This document shows, piece by piece, positions 17,409 to 26,481 of a stretch of DNA of 35,498 bases; the stretch's first letter is position 1, and every line of letters begins with the position of its first letter. This stretch comes from Zhongshania sp. (GTDB lineage: Bacteria; Pseudomonadota; Gammaproteobacteria; Pseudomonadales; Spongiibacteraceae), in NCBI RefSeq assembly GCF_029212375.1, contig NZ_JARGNU010000025.1, positions 1 to 35,498 on the forward strand, given 5' to 3'. A program made the position numbers and the translations under genes. A model generated the notes under the pieces. The model saw nothing but the letters and a program-made list of their open reading frames with translations, ran no database searches and was not told where the DNA came from.

Positions 17409-18107
17409 GTGTTGACCTTAAAATCTAAACACTACTTTATTGCCGGTACCGACACCGATGTGGGTAAAACCCTGATTGCCTGCGGTATTTTACGTGCGGC
17501 GGCTAATCTGGGTTTAAAAACCTTGGCGATAAAGCCGGTTGCCGCTGGCGCAGAGCAGACGTCAGAAGGCTTGCGTAATAGTGATGCCGTGATGCTAATT
17601 AAGGCAATGACTGAGTCATTGCCTTATGCACAGGTCAATCCAGTTCTCTTGGCACCACCGATCGCTCCCCATATTGCTGCGGATCAAGCGGGTAGGCGCC
17701 TGAGTGTGTCCCAGTTGGCGGGCTTCTGTCGCGGGGTAATGATGCGCAAGGCTGATCTGGTGCTTATCGAAGGGGCTGGTGGCTGGCGTGTTCCCCTAAA
17801 TCAGCGGGAAATGTTGTCTGGTTTGGCGATAGAGCTGCAAATTCCCGTTATTTTGGTGGTCGGCATGAAGCTAGGTTGTATTAGTCATGCGCTGTTAACC
17901 GCAGAGGCGATCAAAGCAGATGGTCTGACATTAGCCGGTTGGGTAGCAAATCAAATTGACCCTGAGATGGCGTGTTTTGACGAAAATTTTGCAAGTTTAA
18001 CGTCATTATTACCGGCGCCTTGTCTTGGGTTGGTACCATATATGCATTCAATCGACGATGGCGATGTGAGTATTGCCCAGTATTTGCAGCTCAGTGTGTT
18101 GGCTTGA
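17409..18107 (+). CDS. bioD: Dethiobiotin synthase BioD
   Basis: 232 aa if started at GTG 17409, which gives the usual short N-terminus before the P-loop; ATG 17373 (244 aa, overlapping the yjbH-like gene) is an alternative, and neither has a strong ribosome-binding site. The enzyme carboxylates DAPA to dethiobiotin using ATP. Visible motifs (GTG numbering): P-loop GTDTDVGKT (13-21, Lys20), catalytic Lys42 in IKPVAAG, and EGAGGW (121-126). It is cut off from bioBF-HC by the lipoprotein and YjbH genes and by a terminator, and no second BirA-type box was seen in front of it. Confidence 0.93.
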   Translation: MLTLKSKHYFIAGTDTDVGKTLIACGILRAAANLGLKTLAIKPVAAGAEQTSEGLRNSDAVMLIKAMTESLPYAQVNPVLLAPPIAPHIAADQAGRRLSVSQLAGFCRGVMMRKADLVLIEGAGGWRVPLNQREMLSGLAIELQIPVILVVGMKLGCISHALLTAEAIKADGLTLAGWVANQIDPEMACFDENFASLTSLLPAPCLGLVPYMHSIDDGDVSIAQYLQLSVLA

Positions 18108-18333
18108 TTTTTGGTCTCCTATGTCGCGCCCATATTTAACTGCTGCAGTTACTTGAGAATCTTTGTTTAGGCGCTTGCGGGGCATAATACCCTTTATCAC
18201 TTTTCTATTGAGTCTAAAAATACAGGTTAGCTTTAATGTGTGATTGTGGTTTAAACCGCAATCGTTTATCGTTACGCCATATTGACTAATTAACATCGTT
18301 ATTAATTAGTAACGAAGCTTGCAGTTAAACTAA
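18108..18333. promoter_or_regulatory. Intergenic region with two inverted repeats
   Basis: No coding frame is supported. The first repeat (18242-18263) is a 22-bp dyad whose arms GATTG and CAATC flank GGTTTAAACC, with a single non-complementary pair. The second pairs ACTAATTAA (18285-18293) exactly with TTAATTAGT (18302-18310) across 8 nt. Both lie 25-90 bp upstream of the -35 of the OmpA-family gene and could be operators; neither has a T-run, so neither is an obvious bioD terminator. Confidence 0.5.
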
Positions 18334-18362
18334 TTGGATTTCTCTAAAACAGATCCTATAAA
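18334..18362 (+). promoter_or_regulatory. Putative promoter of the OmpA/TSP3 pair
   Basis: TTGGAT (18334-18339), 17-bp spacer and TATAAA (18357-18362) match sigma70 hexamers at 4 and 5 of 6. The leader would be about 40 nt and ends in GGGGA (18400-18404), 6 nt before the ATG at 18411. Confidence 0.6.
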
Positions 18363-18410
18363 AATGTAGCTTTGGGGCGTAATTTACGCTCTGTTTAACG
18401 GGGATAACAG

Positions 18411-19466
18411 ATGAGTTTAGATCGTTTTCGTACCCTCATATCTATTGGTTGTGCTTTTTTTATGTCCCTGCCCGCCGCTGCGATTGCTGAACAGCCGGCG
18501 GCCGTTCCTCACATCTATGCTTTAGGCACTTTGAGTAATGTCGATAGTAACCGTAATGTCGATTCCAGCAGTAATGGTTGGCAGCTTGGTATTGGTTACC
18601 CGATAAATGAGCGCCTGTACATAGAGGGTGTGTATTTTGATAATACCTTCGAAACGGGTGATGGAAACGGCAGTGATTTTTATCAATCTGGGTTTGGCGT
18701 CGATTTACAATACGGTTTTAATGACCGAGAAACGTTTACGCCCTTTCTGTTGATTGGTGTGGGCGCTGCACAAAATGATGTAGTACCCGATTTTCTCGAT
18801 GAAGATTCGATTTATTTTAATGCTGGCGTAGGTTTTGTTGGTCGTATTTTAGACTATCAGTGGCTGCGTTATCGCGGTGAAGCTCGCTACGTACAAGACG
18901 ATTACCTAAATGGTATGAGCGATATTCGTTTTGGTTTGGGATTGGAAATTGCATTAGGGCATCGTAGTACGACGCGCGAGGTTGTGCGGGAAAAAATTAT
19001 CTATCAGCAGGTGCAAGTTAAGCCTAAAGATAGTGATGGCGACCATATTGTTGATGAATACGATCAATGTCCGAATACCCTTCCCGGGGTTCGAGTTGAT
19101 AGCACTGGCTGTGCCATAGAACAGCAAAGCCTCGCAATTAAAAATATTACTTTTCACACTAACTCGGCTGAACTCACGCCTCTTGGTGAGCAAACGCTGA
19201 TGGCTGCCACTGAATTCTTAAACTCGCAAAAGAATATTCAGCTGGAAGTGGCTGGGCATACCGATAATGTTGGTAGTGATGCATATAATTTAGGCTTGTC
19301 GCAAAAGCGAGCAACTGCAGTTCGGCAGTTTCTAATAAGCCATGGTATTGCAACATCGCGGGTAAGTGCCAAGGGTTACGGTGAGGCAATGCCTCTTGTT
19401 ACCAATGCTACGCCGGAAGGGCGGGCTATAAATCGCCGAGTTGAATTTAGCTTAAGCACTCGATAA
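18411..19466 (+). CDS. OmpA family outer-membrane protein with a thrombospondin type 3 linker
   Basis: 351 aa. A signal peptide ends near residue 26 (LPAAAIA). Residues ~30-185 have the alternating pattern of an 8-strand OmpA-like barrel. A calcium-type TSP3 unit links it (DSDGDHIVDEYDQCP, then Cys in DSTGCA), and residues ~240-350 are the OmpA C-terminal peptidoglycan-binding domain (LEVAGHTDNVGS, NLGLSQKRATAVRQFL, GYGEAMP, NRRVEF). The architecture is that of OprF-like proteins that tie the outer membrane to the wall. A promoter and GGGGA ribosome-binding site precede it; the TSP3 lipoprotein starts 29 nt downstream and probably shares the transcript. Confidence 0.92.
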   Translation: MSLDRFRTLISIGCAFFMSLPAAAIAEQPAAVPHIYALGTLSNVDSNRNVDSSSNGWQLGIGYPINERLYIEGVYFDNTFETGDGNGSDFYQSGFGVDLQYGFNDRETFTPFLLIGVGAAQNDVVPDFLDEDSIYFNAGVGFVGRILDYQWLRYRGEARYVQDDYLNGMSDIRFGLGLEIALGHRSTTREVVREKIIYQQVQVKPKDSDGDHIVDEYDQCPNTLPGVRVDSTGCAIEQQSLAIKNITFHTNSAELTPLGEQTLMAATEFLNSQKNIQLEVAGHTDNVGSDAYNLGLSQKRATAVRQFLISHGIATSRVSAKGYGEAMPLVTNATPEGRAINRRVEFSLSTR

Positions 19467-19495
19467 TTATTTAAATGGCTTTAAGGAGTAGGGCA

Positions 19496-22471
19496 ATGCA
19501 AATACAGCGGTATTTGGCGGCATTATTGATTGTAATGGCCGCTAGCTTCCAGTTGGTGGGGTGTAAAAAGGCTAACGACGGTAATTCACGATCACAGCCG
19601 AGCGGCAGTAACAGTGCGCAAATTGACACTGACGGCGACGGCGTGGTTGATTCAGCGGATAACTGCCCATCAATAGCGAATTTAGATCAGCGCAATACTG
19701 ATAACGACAGTCAAGGTAATGCCTGTGATACCGACGATGATAATGACAATATCGCCGATACGACCGACAACTGCCCGCTAGTAAGCAACCCTCTGCAAGA
19801 AGATAGTGACACCGACGGTATCGGTGATGCATGTGAAGACCGTGATGGCGATTCAGTGCTTGATAGTGTTGATAACTGCCCAGCGATAAGCAATGTTAAC
19901 CAGCGCGATACCGATGATGATGGTGCTGGTGATGCCTGTGATATTGATGACGATGGTGATGGTGTTAATGACAGCACTGACAACTGCCCTTTGGTGCCGA
20001 ACTCCTTGCAGACCGATTCTGATAATGATGGCATTGGCGATGTTTGTGAGAATGACTCCGATGGTGATGGCATCCTAAATACCGTCGATAACTGCCCATT
20101 AATAGCGAATGAAGATCAAGCTGATGCCGATAACAACGGTACTGGTGATGTTTGTGAAGACGCCGATTCCGATGGTGTTGTTGATTCGATAGATAATTGC
20201 CCAACAATCTCAAATGCCAACCAAGTAGACACAGATAGTGATGGCTTGGGTGACGTTTGCGATAGCGACGACGATGGTGACACTGTGCTCGATGGCGCAG
20301 ATAACTGCCCGCTGGTTGGTAATCAGAATCAGTTAGACTCAGATGACGACGGCACTGGTGATGCTTGTGAGGCAGATGGTGACAATGACGGCGTCTTAAA
20401 TGGTGTCGATAATTGCCCGTTTGTGGCTAACGCGAGTCAGGCTGACGTGGATAACGACGGTATTGGTGATGCCTGCGACGACTCTGACGCCGATGGCGTT
20501 CTAGATACGGTTGATAATTGCCGTGTTAATGCAAACTCTGGGCAAGAAGACCTAGATGCTGATCTTAAGGGTGATGTATGCGACGCCGATAAAGATGGCG
20601 ATGGTGTAGAGAACGGTGTGGATAATTGCCCACTTGTCGTCAATACCAACCAAACGGATTCAGACAAAGATGGTATTGGTGACGCATGTCAGGAAGATGC
20701 CGATGGCGATTTAATCGCAGACATAAATGACAACTGCCCTGATACAGCGAATTTTGACCAAGCTGACACCATTAGCAATAACGGTATTGGTGATGCCTGT
20801 GATGATTCTGATACCGACGGCTTAGTGGACAATGCTGATAACTGCCCATTGGTTGCCAATTCGAGCCAGGTAGATACCGACGGTGATGGCGAAGGTGACG
20901 CCTGCGACATCGATGATGACGGTGACGGCGTACTAGATGGGCCAGATAACTGTCCTTTAGTGCCAAACTTGGATCAAGACGATGCCGGAAACAATGGTGT
21001 AGGTGATGCTTGTGAAGCGGATAACGACGCCGACAACGTTTTAGATGATGTTGATAATTGCCCGACTGTTGCAAATACTGCGCAAACTGATTTTGATGGC
21101 GACGGACTTGGCGACGCTTGTGATGACGACATCGACGGCGACACCGTTCCTAACAGCAGCGACAATTGCCCACTACCTAATCCAGGTCAGGAAGTTGACG
21201 ATAGTGGTAACGCGGTAGCGTGTAATCCTACGGCAATTGCAGAAAACTTTGAATGTACTGCCGGTGCGCCAGCAGGTTCTACTGTAGCTGCAATCGAAAC
21301 GGGTTTGGTTTGTACCATCACTGATTTGACCGCTCCTTTGTTGGACGGTTGCTCGGTAGTCTCGGCAGATAATGCAATAGACCTAGATTTGGCCTCATTT
21401 GCGATCATTAACTATGATATTGGTGTGCTTGATGCGCCATTACTTGGCGATGGTGGTTTGGGCTTAACGGGTTCGCAAACCTTGCAAGTGACTATGCCAG
21501 CGCCAATTGCTTCAGGGCAAGTTGCGGGCTTTATTATTAGTATTCCCAATAGCACTGTTGATTTAAGTATTACGCGTCGTATTAGCGTTAAAACTTACTT
21601 AAATGGCGTGCAAAATGGCGGTGCGGGTGTCGGTGAAAACACCGAGATCTCATTGCTTGGTCAGGGTGTTGTTCGTACTGACAATGCTTTGTTCCCTGCA
21701 TTTGATCCAATGGATCCCGCTACCGCAATTGATCCGGGCGCATTTAGCTTCCCAGATCCCGCTGCGGCAAATAATGAAGTGAAGTACCTACTTGGTTTCA
21801 TCGCACCAAATGACTTTGATCGCATCGAATTGGTGATTGATGCGCAATTGCTAACAGTTGATTTAACTGAGGCTGTGAAAGTCTATGAAACCTGTGTCGC
21901 CGCGGCACCCACTGGTGCAATGGATCCTAGCGTTCCAAGTAGTGGTGGTGATCCTGCTGCGCAACTGCAAACTCTGTTCGAAACGGTTGCCGATCCATTA
22001 GATGTGGCTGGTGTGATTGCAACGTTGTCTGGCAATCCCCCAGAGCAGTTACAGCTGCTGTTGGATTCCTTATCGGGAGCTAGTCAAGGCGAGTTGGAAA
22101 CCATCGTTAATATGTTGGTGGCAGGAACGCCTCAGCAAACACAGGATTTAATTAATGTGTTAACTGGACTTGCCGGCAGTGTTGGTGGGGCGGCTAGTGT
22201 TGATGAGTTACTTACCATTCTTACTGGTTTGGCGAGTGGTGATGTTTCAACTGCGCCACAGAATTTAATTAGTTTGTTAGACAGTCAGCCAATTGACACT
22301 CAAATTGACTTGACGAATATTTTGCCCGGTCTTGTTGTGGGTGATCAGGAAGCATTAATAGGCACGTTAACTGACTTGGCTAATCCAGCGTTAGTGACCG
22401 ATGCTATTAATGGTGTAGTCGCTGATCCGACCACGTTAGCTAGTTTGCTCGGTGGTTTATTTGGTGGCTAA
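19496..22471 (+). CDS. Large thrombospondin type 3 repeat lipoprotein
   Basis: 991 aa from ATG 19496, chosen because AAGGAG precedes it at 8 nt and it opens directly with a lipoprotein signal (lipobox LVGC, Cys23); an in-frame ATG at 19475 lacks this. Residues ~40-575 consist of 15 DNC(P) units in alternating long and short TSP3 repeats, with Asp-rich loops (DTDGDG, DSDNDGIGD) that bind calcium in this family. One unit has DNCR instead of DNCP. A ~200-residue beta-rich region with paired cysteines follows, then a Leu/Gly-rich helical tail ending in LLGGLFGG. It is likely a cell-surface protein stiffened by calcium. The partner or ligand is unknown. Confidence 0.9.
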   Translation: MQIQRYLAALLIVMAASFQLVGCKKANDGNSRSQPSGSNSAQIDTDGDGVVDSADNCPSIANLDQRNTDNDSQGNACDTDDDNDNIADTTDNCPLVSNPLQEDSDTDGIGDACEDRDGDSVLDSVDNCPAISNVNQRDTDDDGAGDACDIDDDGDGVNDSTDNCPLVPNSLQTDSDNDGIGDVCENDSDGDGILNTVDNCPLIANEDQADADNNGTGDVCEDADSDGVVDSIDNCPTISNANQVDTDSDGLGDVCDSDDDGDTVLDGADNCPLVGNQNQLDSDDDGTGDACEADGDNDGVLNGVDNCPFVANASQADVDNDGIGDACDDSDADGVLDTVDNCRVNANSGQEDLDADLKGDVCDADKDGDGVENGVDNCPLVVNTNQTDSDKDGIGDACQEDADGDLIADINDNCPDTANFDQADTISNNGIGDACDDSDTDGLVDNADNCPLVANSSQVDTDGDGEGDACDIDDDGDGVLDGPDNCPLVPNLDQDDAGNNGVGDACEADNDADNVLDDVDNCPTVANTAQTDFDGDGLGDACDDDIDGDTVPNSSDNCPLPNPGQEVDDSGNAVACNPTAIAENFECTAGAPAGSTVAAIETGLVCTITDLTAPLLDGCSVVSADNAIDLDLASFAIINYDIGVLDAPLLGDGGLGLTGSQTLQVTMPAPIASGQVAGFIISIPNSTVDLSITRRISVKTYLNGVQNGGAGVGENTEISLLGQGVVRTDNALFPAFDPMDPATAIDPGAFSFPDPAAANNEVKYLLGFIAPNDFDRIELVIDAQLLTVDLTEAVKVYETCVAAAPTGAMDPSVPSSGGDPAAQLQTLFETVADPLDVAGVIATLSGNPPEQLQLLLDSLSGASQGELETIVNMLVAGTPQQTQDLINVLTGLAGSVGGAASVDELLTILTGLASGDVSTAPQNLISLLDSQPIDTQIDLTNILPGLVVGDQEALIGTLTDLANPALVTDAINGVVADPTTLASLLGGLFGG
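19616..21230 (+). repeat. Degenerate tandem repeat region encoding TSP3 units
   Basis: About 15 imperfect units, each carrying GATAA(C/T)TGCCC-like codons for DNCP and GGTGATGC(C/T)TG-like codons for GDAC. Units diverge at synonymous sites, so this is an old protein-level array, not a recent DNA duplication. Confidence 0.85.
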
Positions 22472-22500
22472 GTTCTGAGTGTAATGAGTATATGTTGAAT

Positions 22501-22527
22501 AAAAACCCCGGTCTTCCGGGGTTTTTT
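22501..22527 (+). terminator. Rho-independent terminator after the TSP3 lipoprotein
   Basis: AAAAACCCCGG and CCGGGGTTTTTT form an 11-bp stem around TCTT, with a T-run. It begins 30 nt after the stop codon. Confidence 0.93.
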
Positions 22528-22623
22528 GCATTCTGGGGGTTCAATTCTCGGATTTGTAACGGTTTATCGAGTTTAGGCGCATTAAATGCTTGAGCTTTTC
22601 TTTATGGGCAAATCCAAAAACAC

Positions 22624-22651
22624 TTGCAAGACGTAATAAAAGCGCTATAGT
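22624..22651 (+). promoter_or_regulatory. Putative promoter of the acyl-CoA dehydrogenase pair
   Basis: TTGCAA (22624-22629), 16-bp spacer and TATAGT (22646-22651) match 4 and 5 of 6 consensus positions. Its location rules out an earlier in-frame start at 22651 for the first dehydrogenase. Confidence 0.5.
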
Positions 22652-22713
22652 TGTCACTGTCAACATTGCCCGGCAGGCACTGCCGCGGCTACCATGCACA
22701 TGAGGTCATTACC

Positions 22714-24501
22714 ATGCCGCAATATACAGCTCCGCTCCGCGATATTAATTTCGTGTTAAAAGATGTACTCAAGAGCGATAAACATTTCGCTAGTCTCGCT
22801 ACTCGTGAAGAAGTAAGCGAAGACTTAATGGACGCGATCATTAGTGAAGGCGCCAAGTTTTCTGAAAATGTGCTTTCTCCATTAAACCAGCCTGGCGACC
22901 AGGAAGGCTGCACATGGTCGGAAGACGGCGTAACCACACCTAAAGGCTTTAAAGAAGCTTATAAGCAATATGCAGAAGGCGGTTGGCCGTCGATGACCGC
23001 TAACCCTCAGTTCGGTGGTCAAGGCTTGCCAAATTCTTTGGGTTTGGTAGTAACCGAGATGGTCAGCTCGGCCTGCTGGTCTTGGGGTATGTATACCGGT
23101 TTGTCGCAGTCCGCCGCGCGTTTGCTCGAGGCTTATGCCAGCGATGAATTGCAGGAAACGTATTTAGGTAAAATGACTGAAGGTACTTGGGGCGGCACCA
23201 TGTGCTTAACCGAGTCTCATTGCGGCTCAGACCTTGGTCTGCTGCGCACCAAAGCCGAGATCAATGCTGACGGTAGTTATAGCGTCACCGGCACCAAGAT
23301 TTTTATCTCGGGCGGTGAGCACGACATGATGGAGAATATCATCCATTTGGTTCTGGCACGGGTTGAAGGCGCGCCAGAGGGCACCAAGGGTATTTCACTG
23401 TTTGTAGTACCGAAGTTTCTGCCCGACGAAAATGGTGAAGTCGGTGAGCGCAACGGCGTGCACTGCGGCAGTATTGAACACAAAATGGGCATTAAAGCGT
23501 CTGCGACTTGCGTGATGAATTTCGACAGCGCCAAAGGCTTTTTGGTTGGCGAAGAAAATCGTGGCCTGAACGCCATGTTCCATATGATGAACTCAGCGCG
23601 TTTGGGCACGGCTTTGCAGGGCTTGTCCGCCGGTGAAGCGTCGTTCCAAGGTGCGCTGGCTTATGCTAAAGATCGTCTGCAAATGCGCTCCTTGAGTGGC
23701 CCGAAAAACCCGAATGGCCCCGCGGATCCATTGATTGTTCACGCCGATGTGCGCCGTATGCTGCTCACCCAAAAGGCCTTTGCTGAAGGCAGCCGCGCCT
23801 TTATCTATTGGGTTGCGCAATTGGTTGATACCTTCTATTTCTCTGGCGATGAGCAGGCGCGCAAAGACGCAGAAGAGCTTTCTGAGCTGCTGACGCCAAT
23901 CGCCAAGGCCTTTGTAACCGAAACCGGCCTAGAATCTGCCAACTACGGCATGCAGGTCTTTGGTGGTCATGGCTTTATTTCTGAGTGGGGCATGGAGCAG
24001 ATTGTTCGTGATTTGCGCATCTCTACTCTGTATGAAGGCACCACCGGTATTCAAGCACTCGATTTACTTGGCCGTAAGGTCATGGGCAGCGGTGGTAAGC
24101 AGTTGATGGTGTTTACTAAAATCATCCACAACTTCTGTAAAGAGCAGCAAGACAAACCAGGCATGGCGCCTTTTGTCACTAAACTTGCTGAATTGAATAA
24201 AGAGTGGGGCGAAATTACCGGTAAATTGGGTGAAAAAGCCATGAACAATGCCGACGAAGTGGGCGCGGCCTCGGTTGATTACCTCATGTATGCCGGCTAT
24301 GTGTCGCTGGCGTTTATGTGGGCGCGGATGGTATCAGTAGCGCTGGATGGTGATGCCGAAGACGCTTTCCTGCAGGCCAAAGTGAAAACTGCCAATTTCT
24401 ATTATCAGCGTCTATTGCCGCGTACTGAGTCGCATAAAATTGCGATGCTGAACGGTGCCGATAGCCTGATGGACATGCCTGAAGATGCCTTTGCATTTTA
24501 A
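22714..24501 (+). CDS. Acyl-CoA dehydrogenase (600-aa DmdC/FadE type), first of a tandem pair
   Basis: 595 aa from ATG 22714 (GAGG 8 nt upstream). It has the extended N-terminal segment of this subfamily (MPQYTAPLRDINFVLKDVL), the middle beta domain around MCLTESHCGSDLG (163-175), the FGGHGF motif (416-421) and the catalytic base Glu441 in TLYEGTTGIQALD. The enzyme is a soluble FAD protein that oxidises an acyl-CoA to the 2-enoyl-CoA, passing electrons to electron-transferring flavoprotein. The subfamily includes 3-methylmercaptopropionyl-CoA dehydrogenase DmdC and long-chain FadE paralogues; the chain-length preference cannot be read from sequence. It lies 65 nt before a closely similar paralogue. 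Confidence 0.92.
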   Translation: MPQYTAPLRDINFVLKDVLKSDKHFASLATREEVSEDLMDAIISEGAKFSENVLSPLNQPGDQEGCTWSEDGVTTPKGFKEAYKQYAEGGWPSMTANPQFGGQGLPNSLGLVVTEMVSSACWSWGMYTGLSQSAARLLEAYASDELQETYLGKMTEGTWGGTMCLTESHCGSDLGLLRTKAEINADGSYSVTGTKIFISGGEHDMMENIIHLVLARVEGAPEGTKGISLFVVPKFLPDENGEVGERNGVHCGSIEHKMGIKASATCVMNFDSAKGFLVGEENRGLNAMFHMMNSARLGTALQGLSAGEASFQGALAYAKDRLQMRSLSGPKNPNGPADPLIVHADVRRMLLTQKAFAEGSRAFIYWVAQLVDTFYFSGDEQARKDAEELSELLTPIAKAFVTETGLESANYGMQVFGGHGFISEWGMEQIVRDLRISTLYEGTTGIQALDLLGRKVMGSGGKQLMVFTKIIHNFCKEQQDKPGMAPFVTKLAELNKEWGEITGKLGEKAMNNADEVGAASVDYLMYAGYVSLAFMWARMVSVALDGDAEDAFLQAKVKTANFYYQRLLPRTESHKIAMLNGADSLMDMPEDAFAF

Positions 24502-24566
24502 TTTGTACTAAAAACCCATTTTGATTGCGGCGACCTTGTGTCGCCGCTTGTCTAGAGGAACTCCGA

Positions 24567-26357
24567 ATGCCTGAATATAAAGCTCCCCTACGCGATATGC
24601 AGTTTGTGTTACACGATGTTTTTCACGCTGAACAGCTCTGGCAAACCATGCCCGCAATGGAAGACGTCAACCGGGAATTGGCTGATGCCATATTGGAAGA
24701 AAGCGCCAAAATTAACGAGAGCCTGATCGCGCCTTTGAGCCAGCCTGGCCACGAAGAAGGTGTGACTTGGACAGATGGTGTCGTGACTACACCCAAAGGT
24801 TACCCCGAAGCCTTTAAACAATTGGCTGACGGCGGCTGGGGTGGGCTGTCTGGTGCGCCAGAGTATGGTGGCCAGACCATGCCAAAGATGTTGGTGCTAT
24901 TGTTTGAAGAGATGCTGTACTCCTCAAATATCGCCATGGGCCTTTATTTAACGCTGACCTCGGGCGCAGCACTGGCGATTGCCAGCCACGCATCTGAAGA
25001 ACTCAAAACCAAATTTCTGCCAAACATGTATTCGGCCAAATGGGCTGGTGCCATGTGCTTGACCGAAAGCCACGCCGGTACTGACCTCGGCATGATTCGG
25101 ACCAAGGCGGTGCCCCAAGCTGACGGCAGCTACAGCGTTAGCGGTACCAAGATTTTTATCACCGGCGGCGACCAGGATTTGACCGAGAACGTCATCCATT
25201 TGGTGTTGGGGAAACTGCCAGACGCCCCAGCCGGTTCTAAAGGTATTTCTCTTTTCTTGGTACCAAAGTTTAAAGTTAACGACGATGGTAGCCTGGGCGA
25301 GGCCAACGGCGTGAGCTGCGGCAGCATTGAACACAAAATGGGTATTAATGCGTCAGCGACCTGCGTAATGAACTTCGACGGCGCTGAAGGCTATTTGGTT
25401 GGTGAAATCAATCGCGGCCTGCAGGGTATGTTCACCATGATGAACTACGAGCGTTTATCGGTGGGTATTCAGGGCTTGAGCGCGGCCGAGGCGGCGTATC
25501 AATGGTCTTCTATCTACGCTCGCGAGCGCACTCAAAGCCGCGCGCCATCTGGCCCCGTGAATAAAGATGGCGCCGCAGATCCGATCATTGTGCACCCCGA
25601 TGTACGCCGCATGCTGCTCACCCAAAAAGCCTATGTAGAAGCAGGGCGCGCTTTTGCGGTATACGTTGGCAAGCAATTGGATTTGTCTAAATTTGCCAGT
25701 GGCGACACCCAAGAGCGTGGTGCGGCTATGGTTGAATTGCTAACCCCAGTAGCCAAAGCATTTCTTACCGATAAAGGCCTTGAAGGCACTGTGCACGGCC
25801 AACAGATTTTTGGTGGCCACGGCTATGTGCGCGAATGGGGTATGGAGCAGTTGGTGCGTGATGTGCGTATTAGCCAGATTTATGAAGGCACCAACGGTAT
25901 TCAAGCACTGGACTTAATGGGTCGTAAGATTGCTGCTAACGGCGGTCAAACCTTGGCGTTGTTAGTTGCTGAAATGCGCGAGTTTAGCGCTTCAGCTGCG
26001 GCGGTGCAGGGTATGGACGAGTTTCTAAGCCCGCTGAATGAGGCGGTAGATAACCTCGAGTCACTATCTGCTTATGTGCTTGAACAGACTAAAAATGGTG
26101 ATGCTAACGCGATTGGCGCGGCTTCGGTCGAATTCCTCCACGTTATGGGCTTCACGCTTTATACCTATATGTGGGCAATGATGTGCAAAGCCGTATTGAG
26201 TGGTGACTGCGCGCAGGGCGAAGCCTTTGCGCAAGCGAAGCTGCACACCGCACGCTTCTTTGTGCAGCGCCTATTGCCACAGGCCAAAGGCTTGAGCGAG
26301 TCTATTCGCAACGGCAGTGCGAGCTTGATGGATATTCCAGAAGAAGCGTTTATCTAA
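24567..26357 (+). CDS. Acyl-CoA dehydrogenase (600-aa DmdC/FadE type), second of a tandem pair
   Basis: 596 aa from ATG 24567, with GAGGAA about 7 nt upstream. It is collinear with its neighbour: MPEYKAPLRDMQFVLHDV, MCLTESHAGTDLG (163-175), FGGHGY (415-420) and catalytic Glu440 in IYEGTNGIQ. Blocks such as CGSIEHKMGI and ASATCVMNFD are identical between the two, so they arose by duplication; differences concentrate in the C-terminal 120 residues and around 90-150, near the substrate cavity, which suggests different acyl chains. A strong terminator follows, so the two genes form a bicistronic unit. Confidence 0.92.
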   Translation: MPEYKAPLRDMQFVLHDVFHAEQLWQTMPAMEDVNRELADAILEESAKINESLIAPLSQPGHEEGVTWTDGVVTTPKGYPEAFKQLADGGWGGLSGAPEYGGQTMPKMLVLLFEEMLYSSNIAMGLYLTLTSGAALAIASHASEELKTKFLPNMYSAKWAGAMCLTESHAGTDLGMIRTKAVPQADGSYSVSGTKIFITGGDQDLTENVIHLVLGKLPDAPAGSKGISLFLVPKFKVNDDGSLGEANGVSCGSIEHKMGINASATCVMNFDGAEGYLVGEINRGLQGMFTMMNYERLSVGIQGLSAAEAAYQWSSIYARERTQSRAPSGPVNKDGAADPIIVHPDVRRMLLTQKAYVEAGRAFAVYVGKQLDLSKFASGDTQERGAAMVELLTPVAKAFLTDKGLEGTVHGQQIFGGHGYVREWGMEQLVRDVRISQIYEGTNGIQALDLMGRKIAANGGQTLALLVAEMREFSASAAAVQGMDEFLSPLNEAVDNLESLSAYVLEQTKNGDANAIGAASVEFLHVMGFTLYTYMWAMMCKAVLSGDCAQGEAFAQAKLHTARFFVQRLLPQAKGLSESIRNGSASLMDIPEEAFI

Positions 26358-26386
26358 ATTTGGGTTAAGCGGTAAAGCTGGAGAAG

Positions 26387-26422
26387 AAGGCGGCATCTTG
26401 CGATAATGATGCCGCCTTTTTT
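26387..26422 (+). terminator. Rho-independent terminator after the dehydrogenase pair
   Basis: AAGGCGGCATC (26387-26397) pairs perfectly with GATGCCGCCTT (26408-26418) around a 10-nt loop, followed by T residues. Confidence 0.93.
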
Positions 26423-26481
26423 ATTGCCTGCTATTTTGGCTGTTAGCCAAAGTGCGGTGATGCCTATACCGTGGTGAACCA

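Noticed and set aside
19616-21230. CRISPR-like tandem repeats
   Set aside because: The repeats are codon-level TSP3 units inside one long frame, with no constant repeat and unique spacer pattern.
19572-21408. Several minus-strand reading frames opposite the TSP3 gene
   Set aside because: They are Ser- or His-rich antisense shadows of Asp-rich codons, without ribosome-binding sites or recognisable domains.
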